Below, in pieces: positions 49,501 through 57,244 of a stretch of DNA of 64,000 bases (position 1 is its first letter; each line of letters starts with the position of its first letter). The notes below the pieces were generated by a model. The model saw only the letters and a program-made list of their open reading frames with translations. It had not been told where the DNA came from and searched no databases. A program made the position numbers and the translations under genes. This DNA comes from Siphonodentalium dalli (taxonomy: Eukaryota > Mollusca > Scaphopoda > Gadilida > Siphonodentaliidae), in assembly GCA_032622095.1 (NCBI GenBank), contig CP136066.1, positions 63,828,609-63,892,608 of the forward strand, read 5' to 3'.

Positions 49501-52500
49501 TATGGTCGACTCGCATATATAAGAGAATGCATTGGCACAGGGTAAAAAAAATCCTGACTTACGACTGGATTTGATATGGCGGGTCAGATATTAGGATAGT
49601 ACTGCTCTGTTCTCATCATTGTGCTCATTACACACCTGCTAATTATATTCCTAATCACCACATATGCTAAAACTACAACATGTTATGCATATAATGATAA
49701 CTAACTATTTGAAAGTGAGTTTGGTCCATACTTTTGTGTTGAAATATTGCACATCAAATTAACTCTAACAGTCTTTATTGAGTTAAAATATATTTTACGC
49801 GCATGTTCACACCTGACATGCGTTACCATGTTGACGTCACCACAATTATGTGATGTCATCCATCGGTAGGTATTGCAAATTGATGGGTAATCATCATTGG
49901 TCATGACAATGTATTGGTTTCCATACCAACCATATATATAAATACTAGTATGAATGCCCTACATCTGCGATGCAGCATTTCAATATATACTGCTGTAAAC
50001 CTGGTGTTTACTTAAGTAAATTCAGTGGTGAAAGAGTTAAGCAGTTAAAACAGCTCTGTTACTATTTCTAGAGAAATAAAGAGTAACACAATATAATCTT
50101 AGATATTATATCTCACATTAAAGGCCCACTTAATTTTCGAAATGCCCAGATAACGTTATTCCATATTATATACCATTTGGAAGAGGAACCAAAAAAATAT
50201 ATACTCCACCAGAATACGAAGCAGCTGTGGCCTTGGACTGTCCACAAAGTGATAGAGATTCATGCCAAGACTCCCCCCCTTGTCAACCCAGAATGCATCA
50301 GAATTCAAAGTAAGAGATAGAGTTAGACACCTTCCATTGAGTATAATAGACTTTATAGTACAGTCCAGATCAAAATTAAATACAGGACACACCTTGGTAC
50401 CTCGACATAAACAATATGTTCCCAGTTCATTCAACCAGATCAGTTAATAATACAATGTTTTGGAGCTTCCTCTTTCAAATGGTATATAACATGGAATATG
50501 TTGTATATAATGTGATCCGTGTGACTCGAAAATTAAGTGGCCTTTAAGTTTCAATTGGCTGCATACTACAACTCAATTATCGACAGAATCCTAATGCTGC
50601 AACTGTCAAAGAATAATCATGCAAAGATGATGCAGCATCAACAGCTGAAAATGGAAATGTTAGAATGAATTGTATTAATTTTACTACTTCAATATTTCGA
50701 ATTTTTTTGAAGACACAGTATTTAGCTTCTACAAACCTCAATTTTGGTCTTGAGTTTCTTGTAATGACGATCAATCGGATCCTCCCCTTCATCACCACCC
50801 TTCAATAAACTGTACGCAACTTCAATCTCAATTAGATTGTCAACCATATCAGTCTTTGTCTATAAGAAGTGACATTAAACTTTTATTTGAGCAGTATATA
50901 ATGTTTAATCAACTGAATTAAATGTAAATATTAATACAATCACAAAGGTGAAGGACCTTACTTTTGTATGTGGTTAACGAGAGCATCGCTGGGACGTGGC
51001 AAAATACTCCCTTGGTAATTTCAACGATGGGCCATAACTCAGGTGAAATTTGGCAGGCGGAACCCAAATTTTAACTTAACCTGTATCGAAAATTTATAGA
51101 AGATCGGACAAGGCAAGAAAGTCCATAACTAAGGGTAAGTTTCATACAGGAAAGGCAACAGTGCAAAAATAAATGCATGATTCCATTTGAAACAGTGCCT
51201 TGATAAAATGAGTGGAGCATGTGGTTGCGAGTTGACCTATTCTGACTTCTACTCTTCACAGTTTTCCGTCTGTATCGTCAAAATTTATGTGAGATGACTC
51301 AGACAAACACCTTTTAGACTTTGATAACTGGATGCTCACTGCTAGTTGGTTACTTGATTCCCATTTAATAATTTAAGGGATCTTTTCCCTATTGTGTTGC
51401 CAGGGAGAACTGACTACTCATTTCAAAACAACCAAGTTGACATCTTTGGTCTTACCTTAATGATTTCAGCACTGTCCAGTAGGGGTGGCTTCTCCATGCC
51501 GAAGTCATGTGGGATAAGAGTGTAGAATCTATTGGATGCATCCAGAAACTGTGTCCGAGTACTACCCTTCTTGTCAGTAAGCTTTGAATGGAAAATTAAA
51601 AATGTTAGAAGTGACTTGAACAAGAAATTTAATATGTATAGATTTGCCACACCAAATCTTCAAAAATTAAGAATAAAACTGATTTTAACAAGAAATTAAA
51701 TATGTATAGATTTGCCACACCAGATCTTCATTAAGAATAAAACTGATTTTAATAAGAAATTAAATATGTATAGATTTGCCACACCAGATCTTCATTAAGA
51801 ATAAAACTGATTTTAATAAGAAATTAAATATGTATAGATTTGCCACACCAGATCTTCATTAAGAATAAAACTGATTTTAATAAGAAATTAAATATGTATA
51901 GATTTGCCACACCAGATCTTCATTAAAAATAAAACTGATTTTAACAAGAAATTAAATATGTATAAATTAACATTGAGATTTTTAACAGGTGTAAATTTAC
52001 TTTAAGCTTCATACTGTGTAAAAATTTTATGAAGAAATATCTCTTGTTTCAACTAAGTTTATGACGTTATAACCGAAACGTTTGGAGACAAATTCTTTAA
52101 AACTCGTTATACTAAATTGATTCTCCCAGTCGTCGGAATGGTTTATTATTCATTTGGAGGGATGTTAAGGTGATAAAAGCAGACAACAGATAAATAAAAG
52201 TGCAGAAGGAGCCCTATTTATTGAGGGAAATCCTTTGATAAGAAGTTCAACAAACGTTTCTAGAACTTATTATAAGAACATTTCCTATGGGATAACTACT
52301 CGTCAATGATGCTTCAGTATAGAGATGGTTAAACTTATTATCTGAACCTTTCCTATGGGATAACTACTCATCAATGATGCTTTAGTATAGAAAGGGTTAA
52401 ACTTATTATCTGAACATTTCCTATGGGAGAACAACTCATCGATGATGCTTTAGTATAGAAAGGGTTAAACTTATTATCTGAACATTTCCTATGGGATAAC

Positions 52501-55500
52501 TACTTGTCAATGATACTTTAGTATAGAAAGGGTTAAACTTATTATCTGAACATTTCCTGTGGGATAACTACTCCTCAATGATACTTTAGTATAGAAGGGG
52601 TTAAACTTATTATCTGAACATTTCCTATGGGATAACTACTCCTCAATAATACTTTAGTATAGAAAGGGTTAAACTTATTATCTGAACATTTCCTATGGGA
52701 TAACTACTCATCAATGATGCTTTAGTATAGAAAGGGTTAAACTTATTATCTGAACATTTCCTATGGGATAACTACACATCAATGATACTTTAGTATAGAA
52801 AGGGTTAAACTTATTATCTGAACATTTCCTATGGGATAACTACTCATCAATGATGCTTTAGTATAGAAAGGGCTCAACTTATTATCTGAACATTTCCTAT
52901 GGGATAACTACTCATCAATGATGCTTTAGTATAGAAAGGGTTAAACTTATTATCTGAACATTTCCTATGGGATAACTACTCATCAGTGATGCTTTAGTAT
53001 AGAAAGGGTTAAACTTATTATCTGAACATTTCCTATGGGATAACTACTCATCAGTGATGCTTTAGTATAGAAAGGGTTAAACTTATTATCTGAACATTTC
53101 CTATGGGATAACTACTCATCAGTGATGCTTTAGTATAGAAAGGGTTAAACTTATTATCTGAACATTTTCTATGGGATAACTACTCATCAGTGATGCTTTA
53201 GTATAGAAAGGGTTAAACTTATTATCTGAACATTTCCTATGGGATAACAACTCGTCAATGATGTTTTAGAATAGAAAGTGTTAATGTGGGTTACAAATAG
53301 TATTCCGTGAATTGACAGCTCATGATTAAATTATTATTTAAAGGGGTACTGTACACTAAATCCGGCCATTTCTGGACCATATCCTTTTATGCTCAACAGA
53401 ATATATGCAAAACATGAATGAATTTGAGCCATGGATGAGTGCAAAATGCACTGGAGTTATAAATTAATTTTCCTTATAATTACCATGTTGTGTGCATCGT
53501 TCATAGAGTGCATGAGTGTATTTTGCACTAATCCATGGCTGAAATTCATTCATGTTTTGCATAAATTCTGTTGAGTATAAAAGGAGATGGCCAGATTTAG
53601 TGTACAGTACCCCTTTAATATCTATGAAATGAAATTATATGCATCAAAATGCTCCAATAAGAAATTTGTTTATATATAAAATAACCTGACAGTGATGTTG
53701 GTATACCTTTTGAAGTTCATTCAAAACTTTATACGCTGACTGCATCTGATTTTTAGACAGCTTTCCGAGAGGCATCTTCTTGAGATCTATCTCAAACTCC
53801 AGCATAGCTTTCTTCATGCTCTCGATATCGAAGATAATTCTGATCAAATCCTTTACAGGTTTTGGCAGCAACGATCGTGACCCGGACAGATCTTGTTTGA
53901 TATCACCACCATCCGCGGCGTCCTAAGAATAACAATAGTATCACATGTCGTGTAGTTGTTTGTGTAGTGTAATAAGTTTAAATGCATGTGAAATGCAAAT
54001 AATCCTATGAGCTTTTGGATCAATTTGGGATGGAATTTTAACAATAATATGTGAGTTTTTAAAGGGGTACTGTACGTAAGTAATGTAATGGTTTTATTAC
54101 TCAGACAAAATATGTGCAAAATGAGAATTCGATAACACAAAATAGAACAAATATAATTAAAAGCATCACCATCATCATCATCATCACCAGCATCATCAGC
54201 AGTACTCTATATGCATATCGTCATAATTGTCATCTTCAGTAGCATCATATAAATCATCACCACGTCGTCATCGGAAATAAAGGCATATATAATAATTATA
54301 ATAACAATCATCATCATCATCATCGGTATCATCATCGTAAGCACCATGTATCATCGTCTTCATCATTTAAGAAATGGATGTTGATTTGCTTGCGTTCCAT
54401 AGAGTATGGATGCAAGTTGGTCTGACATTTTATGTTCCATGTCAGACCAACTTGCATCCATACTCTATGGAACGCAACAAAATCAACATTCATTACTTAT
54501 ATTTACACTCAGCCGAGTCAACTGGCAGATTAAAAGAGATTTAAGCGTCCATTTCCAACGTTATTATCGTGGCTCGGAGCAAGTTGCGTCTACACTAAAA
54601 TGGATGCAAGTTGGGGTCAGCGCGCGACGTCATGTGACGTAATTTCGACCAACCAACGTCCTGCATTCATGTTCCACAATAGGAATGCACGTGTGAGTGT
54701 AAATATAGCTATATAATACTACTTAAGGTGCTGTTAACTTAAGACCCTTATTAATGAACATCGATTTATTCTGCAATGTGTTAATACCGGTTTTGTTTAA
54801 TAATGCATAACACGATTCTTTCGAAACAACTTTTTGATAACATTCTGGTAAATATTTAATTCTAAGTTCCCGAAGATTAGGACATTTCATAAATTTTTCA
54901 AGTGCACAGCTTCTGTTGTCTTGGTGTTTTCGAATCTCCAGATTTCACATCCGGACAATAATATCGGTTGAATCAAGTAATAATACAGTTTTAAGGAAAG
55001 ATCAATAGGTAGGTGTAGGGTTCTGGTGTTAGAAAGAAGACCGAACATGGCCTTTGTTGCCTTTGATCCTATCTTCTATATTGCATGACAAAATCTACCA
55101 TTGTAGAAAAAATCGATACCAAAATACTGAAAGCGTCAAGTACATCCAAGTGGTCGTTGCTGATTGTAAATGTATGACTCATTGATTTAGCACCAGAAAA
55201 TACTATTACTTTTGTCTTCTTCTAATTTATTCACCTCTAATTCCATGCGTAGGCATAATCACTAAATGCATTTAACTATTATCTGTTGAAGGTCTTGTGT
55301 GCTATCAGCAAATAGTACAGTATCGTCTGCATACAGAAGGCACAATAATTTCAAATAATTTCCAGTTAGGTCTACGCTGCGCTGGTCAAGATAACGTAGG
55401 CGGTCCAGAGCACAGTTCTCGAGAAAATCCTGTACATCATTCAAGTATAAGGAAAATAAAAGAGGTGATAAATTTCCCCTTGCCTCAGTCCCGATCTGCA

Positions 55501-57244
55501 CATGAAAAAGTCTGATTGACTACCATTTTTGAAAATACAAGACTTTGACATGCTATACATATTACAAATAACATTGAAAACTTTCCCGTTTATGTCATTA
55601 CGCAATAGTTTGACCTAGAATCCCTGGCGCCTTATCGTATCAAAAGCTTTGCGGAAGTCAACAAAGCAACAGAAAAATTTCTTTCTTGAGCTTAAGTTGT
55701 GAGAGACAAAACACACTGAATATGTTATCAATAGTGGATCATCCTTTTCTAAAACCTGACTGATCATTATCATGTACTTTTAAAAATTAAATGTCTCATA
55801 ATTTAGCAACTTTGAGCATTAATAAGGTTCATATAATAAAATGAATACCTGCAGTTTTTGTTTTTGAATACCTGAAACATCTCATTCACATCTGGAAATA
55901 AATTTTCACTCGCTCCTATGATATTTCAGTATTCAAACAAAAACTGTAGGTATTCCATATTTATTTGGCCAATTGAATCAAGTCTCTTGGTTCAATTCTC
56001 ACCTGTCCATAGTCAATCTCTAGTGGGTAGAATTTGCTTGGAACTTTCTTGAAATTTTTCCTGTCTTCAAAAGCGTTGCCAGTTTTTTCACCAAACAGTT
56101 GCTTGAAAGATTCCATAGCAGATTTCCGTGAATTGCCACACTTTTCTAATTTATTGCCACCAATCGTGGTACCAACTCGCCCCCATGACCGGAACACCCA
56201 GCAACTGCAGACGAGAAATACATGGTTTTGAACTTTTTCTATAGTAAATGGATTCTCCCATTCAGTAATAAACATATACATTGGAATAGTCTATTATTCA
56301 TTTGGAGGGATATTCAGGTAATAAAAGCAGACAACAGACAGATGAAAAGCTAATACAAGTGCATAAGAATTCTTATTCTTTGTTGGAAGTGTTCAGATAA
56401 TAAGTTCAACAAATGACCTATCGTTTGTTGAACTTATTATCGGAATATTTCTGAGGGAACGAACTACTCGTTAACGAGTATTTAGAATAGAAAGGATTAA
56501 TAAACAGACAGTTAATAGATTCAACCATCAGTCATGACTAGAAGAGGTGGTCAAAAGACCATATCACGTAGCACAGTTATCATCTTTTATGTTGCCACGA
56601 ATTCATGCATGCAATGAGTGTAAACTGTCATTTCAATTAGTACTGTTCAGTTTTATCTGCCACAACCACAACATATTTAATTTCCAGTTGTAACATAACT
56701 CAGTCAGAAAAGGTCCCACCACCAAATTCGAACTTGACCTGTATTTCATGCGATTAATCCACATACTAAATTTGAAAGCTATCGGATAATCATAACTTGA
56801 GATTTCATCAGTGGCAACAAACTAATCAGCTAATTCTAAGTCGAAAAGAGGCATAACTCGTCAGAAATGGTCGGACCAGACTGGACCAGACCAAATTAAA
56901 TTAAAATTTGACCAGGACTTTCTTCTATGAAGACCAGATATCAAGTTTCATAAAATTCTGTCAAATATTGTTCAAGTTATCAATAAACATTTCAGACAGA
57001 CCGACGGTTGAACGGGCAGACATCACTCATTTCTATAGACTCCCAAAAAACTATTTCAGGGGACAATTAGCATTTCAAAGGTGTTAAAGAGGTCCTGTCA
57101 ATAATACATACGCGCTTGACTTGTCAGACTCGAGGGCTTGGATCTTGTAATAAGAGTTGGTTCCCCTGGAAATATCAACCAATCCTAACACTGCACTATA
57201 AACGTCTCCCTTCTCATCAATAATGTGTGCAGTGTCTTCAAGTC
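19471..57244 (-). CDS. PARP1: PARP1, C-terminal 475 residues in eleven exons (5' end outside window)
   Basis: Poly(ADP-ribose) polymerase 1 is a nuclear enzyme that senses DNA breaks and transfers ADP-ribose from NAD+ onto proteins. The joined exons give 475 codons and a TAG stop. Domain order, counting from the first whole codon here: WGR domain about 1-110 with the WGRVG motif at 51-55, helical subdomain about 130-265, ADP-ribosyltransferase domain about 275-475. The catalytic triad is His326 (LLWHGSR), Tyr360 (GVYFADM) and Glu452 (YNEFIVYD); spacings of 34 and 126 residues equal those of human His862, Tyr896 and Glu988. [10 protein letters not shown] after the WGR domain favours PARP1 over PARP2/3. 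All ten introns are GT..AG with consistent phases. No clear polyadenylation signal was found just past the stop. Two introns carry boundary-derived minisatellites. Confidence 0.96.
19611..19788. mobile_element. Foldback element, CTTAACCACAG family, in last PARP1 intron
   Basis: Both arms are present, from ATCGACTCCTTAACTACAGC to its complement, with GAGCTTTCCGATGAATGG at the centre. It lies only about 70 bp upstream (in transcription order) of exon E11. Confidence 0.7.
19840..20115. mobile_element. Interspersed element related to the 68-bp minisatellite
   Basis: AATACTCATTGACTAGTAGT, CCTTAGGAAATGTTCA and TAATAAGTTCAAC form an inverted, single-unit version of the sequence tandemly repeated at 52250-53285. 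It also shares the flank GTCTGTCGTCTGCT with that region and with 56281-56505. Confidence 0.5.
20123..20555. mobile_element. MITE family A copy, diverged
   Basis: Left end GGTTAACCCTTTCAGTGCC; hairpin 20176-20244. The right side is longer than in the other copies, with an internal duplicate end (TTTCAGTGCCAG at about 20313) and a final ACTGAAATGGTTAAAG near 20540-20555. Confidence 0.65.
20880..21330. repeat. ACTAGTA-rich stretch and CCCTGTATGTTTATT repeats
   Basis: 20885-21180 is dense in TACTAGTA-type palindromes. 21230-21320 has four copies of GCCCTGTATGTTTATT. Immediately beyond, 21325-21450 repeats the phrase CAGCTGAGCCATCACTGGAC with GCCAAATGGGCCATG, also seen at 20760-20825. Intronic and non-coding. 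Confidence 0.55.
21508..21622 (-). CDS. PARP1: PARP1 exon E10
   Basis: The acceptor TGATATTTCAG precedes the exon. Its first two bases complete a Gly codon, then 37 codons follow ([12 protein letters not shown] ... SLLYN) and it ends with GA, the first two bases of the catalytic Glu codon, before donor GTATCC. The LPDP and GVEIPLG segments align with TTPDP and GVDVPLG of the human enzyme. Confidence 0.94.
21946..22090. mobile_element. CAAGCCT-family foldback, short form, in PARP1 intron
   Basis: CAAGCCTTGAAAGAGTGTGT opens the left arm and GAATTTAGTGATGCTATCCC lies at the centre. The right arm is partly truncated after CCCTCTGGGGACA. Confidence 0.65.
22227..22690. repeat. 39-bp minisatellite, about 12 units
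   Basis: The unit contains CCTACGGTAATCAACGACCA followed by GCCTAGAGGTTTCAAATGG. Units differ mainly at AACG/ATGG and TCG/TGG positions. Since 39 is a multiple of three, long frames are open on both strands (183-209 codons), but these are repeat artefacts. It lies in the PARP1 intron between E9 and E10, inside a GGGAGAAGT-family repeat. Confidence 0.9.
22920..23060. repeat. Imperfect palindrome around GAACCCCGAGGCGGAGCCGA
   Basis: TATCTTCGGCAACATC, GGGGTACATGGA and TTTAATACCTGGATGTC on the left are mirrored by GACATCTAGGTATTAAA, CATGTACCCC and GATGTTGCCGGAGATA on the right. It is a stable hairpin in the intron, perhaps the core of another MITE extending to about 23390. Confidence 0.65.
23061..24245. 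other. PARP1 intron sequence, no exon recognised
   Basis: Part of the E9-E10 intron. It holds a GGGAGAAGT-family remnant at about 23385-23510. Open frames up to 77 codons have no domain resemblance. Confidence 0.4.
24246..24307 (-). CDS. PARP1: PARP1 exon E9
   Basis: A 62-nt exon after acceptor TTTTTTTTGCAG and before donor GTAAGG. One base completes a Thr codon, then 20 codons ([20 protein letters not shown]) and the first base of a Gly codon. The LPKGKHS motif is highly characteristic of the PARP1 catalytic domain. Confidence 0.95.
24308..25532. other. PARP1 intron sequence, no feature recognised
   Basis: AT-rich intron DNA without repeats I can pair. Around 24900-25030 there is a CG-containing patch with AACGACC phrases repeated three times, of no known meaning. 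Confidence 0.4.
25533..25925. mobile_element. CAAGCCT-family MITE, long form, inverted
   Basis: Inverted match to 14912-15311. It holds CCAAGCCTGAG, the GAGGTCCCC module, ATTGAAGTTCCCAAATGG, TTATGCAATGTGTTGTCAGC, AAGAAATTTTGCAGAGAAGA and a terminal partial module. It sits in the PARP1 intron just downstream (in transcription order) of exon E8. Confidence 0.7.
25958..26085 (-). CDS. PARP1: PARP1 exon E8 (catalytic Tyr)
   Basis: A 128-nt exon after acceptor GTGAATTTCAG, ending AC before donor GTAAGT. It encodes [22 protein letters not shown] and VALGN. Tyr360 in GVYFADM corresponds to human Tyr896, which stacks on the nicotinamide ring. Residue 386 is Cys (LLLCEVALG) where human PARP1 has Gly; this could be a real substitution or a sequence error. 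An imperfect second copy of the exon lies about 180 bp upstream in transcription order. Confidence 0.96.
26207..26262 (-). pseudogene. Partial, dead duplicate of PARP1 exon E8
   Basis: The minus strand still encodes [17 protein letters not shown] in one frame. The match to E8 stops after SKSA, and the acceptor has changed from TTTCAG to TTTCAA, so the AG is lost. Homology continues into the flanking intron (AATTTATTCAGnTTTCCA is shared), so a segment of about 150-200 bp was duplicated. It cannot act as a normal exon. Same-strand, head-to-tail orientation. Confidence 0.85.
26263..27135. other. PARP1 intron sequence, no gene
   Basis: Contains a patch with repeated CTTGGCTGATA/CTCGGCTGATATCA phrases near 26600-26665 and a GGGAGAnnTCTC remnant at 26850-26935. 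Nothing coding was recognised. Confidence 0.4.
27136..27288 (-). CDS. PARP1: PARP1 exon E7 (catalytic His)
   Basis: A 153-nt, phase-0 exon of 51 codons ([13 protein letters not shown] to APPEAPV) after acceptor TTTCAACTTCAG and before donor GTAAGT. It carries [10 protein letters not shown], whose His326 corresponds to human His862 in the NAD+-binding H-Y-E triad, and [16 protein letters not shown]. The intron before it is 19.2 kb and is almost entirely the donor minisatellite. Confidence 0.97.
27413..46508 (-). repeat. 19-kb splice-donor minisatellite derived from PARP1 exon E6/intron boundary
   Basis: About 385 head-to-tail units. On the minus (sense) strand each unit reads ACAACCAGTATGACCTGGAC, then GTACTCGAT, then GTAAGT and ~14 more intron bases. 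The first ~30 bases copy the end of exon E6 (NQYDLDVLD) and GTAAGT is its 5' splice site. The main types are 49 bp (GTAAGTAATGTTACCCACAC), 50 bp (GTAAGTACTGCTTCTCC with either CACAC or ATGAA next) and a 53-bp form in which the exon part reads CCTATACTTACTACTCGAT. The array starts within exon E6 and stops 124 bp before exon E7. The many overlapping plus-strand frames ([20 protein letters not shown]) are by-products of the repeat, not genes. Confidence 0.97.
46477..46575 (-). CDS. PARP1: PARP1 exon E6 (start of catalytic domain)
   Basis: A 99-nt, phase-0 exon of 33 codons after acceptor [31 protein letters not shown] then [13 protein letters not shown]. The [15 protein letters not shown] segment matches KNTHATTHNAYDLEV at the start of the human ART domain. 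The donor is GTAAGTTCTATTTCTCC; the next copy of exon end plus donor follows 53 bases later, the beginning of the minisatellite. Confidence 0.96.
46576..47409. other. PARP1 intron sequence, no feature recognised
   Basis: Intronic DNA between E5 and E6. The 75-codon frame at 46650-46877 has no domain resemblance. Confidence 0.4.
47410..49586. mobile_element. 2.2-kb composite TIR element in PARP1 intron, copy 2 of the poly(C) element
   Basis: TGACCCGCCATATAAAATCC at 47410 is inverted at 49567-49586 (GGATTTGATATGGCGGGTCA), giving ~35-bp terminal inverted repeats that extend into GTCGTAAGTCAGG. From 47440 to about 49340 it is the fuller copy of the element at 4981-6306, including about 600 bp (roughly 47950-48555) absent there. 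From 49350 the right part is family C sequence with a 69-bp hairpin at 49468-49536. C tracts are at about 47508 and 49325. No transposase frame is seen. Confidence 0.7.
50118..50547. mobile_element. Intact MITE (TTAAAGGCCCACTTAATTTTC ends)
   Basis: The left end, TTAAAGGCCCACTTAATTTT, is inverted at the right (AAAATTAAGTGGCCTTTAA). GGTTCCTCTTCCAAATGGTA-type sequence lies inside both ends. The same element, split by an insertion, is at 2546-3900. Non-coding. Confidence 0.75.
50737..50859 (-). CDS. PARP1: PARP1 exon E5 (helical subdomain)
   Basis: A 123-nt, phase-0 exon of 41 codons after acceptor ACTTCTTATAG and before donor GTTTGT. It encodes [20 protein letters not shown] and then an acidic loop (GDEGEDPID) leading to [10 protein letters not shown]. 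This aligns with the [16 protein letters not shown] helix and the following loop of human PARP1. Confidence 0.95.
50860..51455. other. PARP1 intron sequence, no feature recognised
   Basis: Intron between E4 and E5. A segment around 51030-51140 (GGCCATAACTCAGGTGAAAT and TTTGGCAGGCGGAACCC) resembles the CCATAACTC phrases of the element at 2780-3745, so it may be an old fragment. Confidence 0.4.
51456..51581 (-). CDS. PARP1: PARP1 exon E4 (helical subdomain)
   Basis: A 126-nt, phase-0 exon of 42 codons after acceptor TTTTCCATTCAAAG and before donor [26 protein letters not shown] is an almost exact PARP1 signature. The intron upstream of it carries the 64-bp minisatellite starting about 35 bp from the acceptor; that array does not include the splice site. 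Confidence 0.97.
51617..51965. repeat. 64-bp minisatellite, about 5.5 units
   Basis: The unit contains AAGAAATTAAATATGTATAG, ATTTGCCACACCAGATCTTC and ATTAAGAATAAAACTGATTT. The unit nearest exon E4 is the most diverged (extra AAA, CCAAATCTTC). Intronic and non-coding. Confidence 0.9.
52250..53285. repeat. 68-bp minisatellite, about 15 units
   Basis: The unit contains TTAAACTTATTATCTGAACA, TTTCCTATGGGATAACTACT and CATCAATGATGCTTTAGTAT. Flanking sequence (GTTTATTATTCATTTGGAGG at about 52140) belongs to an interspersed element present in unexpanded form at 56281-56505 and, inverted and diverged, at 19840-20115. The array lies in the PARP1 intron between E3 and E4. Confidence 0.9.
53338..53619. 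mobile_element. MITE with AGGGGTACTGTACACTAAAT ends, uninterrupted copy
   Basis: A palindromic 280-bp element: AAAGGGGTACTGTACACTAA, CTCAACAGAATATATGCAAA and CATGGATGAGTGCAAAATGC are mirrored on the right to TTTAGTGTACAGTACCCCTT. A fragment of a left end is also at about 54060-54135. Compare the interrupted copy at 6960-8250. Confidence 0.8.
53707..53922 (-). CDS. PARP1: PARP1 exon E3 (linker and helical subdomain)
   Basis: A 216-nt, phase-0 exon of 72 codons after acceptor TATTGTTATTCTTAG and before donor GTATAC. A linker ([17 protein letters not shown]) leads into [20 protein letters not shown] and [19 protein letters not shown]. This aligns with [20 protein letters not shown] at the start of the human autoinhibitory helical domain. 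Confidence 0.97.
54163..54371. repeat. Imperfect (CAT)n microsatellite
   Basis: Clusters of CATCATCAC/CATCATCAT at 54164-54200, 54240-54275 and 54305-54370, separated by degenerate bases. Intronic. Confidence 0.75.
54372..54494. repeat. Near-perfect hairpin with ~56-bp arms
   Basis: The left arm, with GTTCCATAGAGTATGGATGC then AAGTTGGTCTGACAT, is repeated inverted on the right after a ~10-base loop. The next 110 bp again contain TGGATGCAAGTTGG, so this may be the centre of a larger foldback element. A pre-miRNA-like fold is possible but the arms are longer and more perfect than usual. Confidence 0.7.
54760..55800 (-). pseudogene. Decayed non-LTR retrotransposon reverse transcriptase
   Basis: The minus strand holds pieces of a LINE reverse transcriptase broken by frameshifts and stops. 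They are a segment like [13 protein letters not shown] and [10 protein letters not shown] (block A) near 55640-55740, [15 protein letters not shown] (block B) near 55440-55490, and [13 protein letters not shown] (block C, with the YADD catalytic box) near 55300-55335. They are in the right order and spacing for a CR1/L2/Rex-like RT, clade not determined. The longest open piece is 79 codons. It lies in sense orientation in the PARP1 intron between E2 and E3. Confidence 0.8.
55841..55958. mobile_element. Small foldback element
   Basis: GAATACCTGCAGTTTTTGTT at the left is inverted at the right as AACAAAAACTGTAGGTATTC. About 118 bp; it lies 45 bp past the end of exon E2. Non-coding. Confidence 0.6.
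56003..56204 (-). CDS. PARP1: PARP1 exon E2 (WGR domain core)
   Basis: A 202-nt exon after acceptor CGTCTGCAG and before donor GTGAGA. One base completes an Ala codon, then 67 codons. It holds [20 protein letters not shown] and [20 protein letters not shown] followed by YPLEIDYGQ. The WGR domain contacts the 5' end of a DNA break and relays activation to the helical domain; the Trp of WGRVG is residue 51. Confidence 0.97.
56281..56505. mobile_element. Unexpanded relative of the 68-bp minisatellite element
   Basis: TTATTCATTTGGAGGGATAT, GATAATAAGTTCAACAAATG, an inverted CATTTGTTGAACTTATTATC-like arm and TAGAATAGAAAGGATTAAT are shared with 52140-53285. Here the internal unit occurs once. Confidence 0.6.
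56690..57075. mobile_element. Fragment of the CAAATTCGAACTTGACCTGT element
   Basis: It has the same phrases as the nested element at 2780-3745 (AACTTGACCTGTATTT, TAAGTCGAAAAGAGGCATAA) and the end type GACTCCCAAAAAACTATTTC then AGGGGACA, as near 8040-8070. Intronic between E1 and E2. Confidence 0.55.
57112..57244 (-). CDS. PARP1: PARP1 exon E1 (start of WGR domain; first exon in window)
   Basis: A 133-nt exon. It starts after TTTTTATTTTTTTAG, its first two bases complete a Gly codon from an exon outside the window, and it ends GC before donor GTATGT. It encodes [20 protein letters not shown], then [23 protein letters not shown]. This aligns with the SGLEHSAHV to NSYYKLQ region of human PARP1. 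The first ~65 bases and the acceptor form the last unit of the 96-bp acceptor minisatellite; unique exon sequence starts after GATATT. Confidence 0.95.

Noticed and set aside
55262-55501. A functional reverse transcriptase gene
   Set aside because: The YADD box is intact, but blocks A-C are split by frameshifts and stops and no endonuclease domain is seen.
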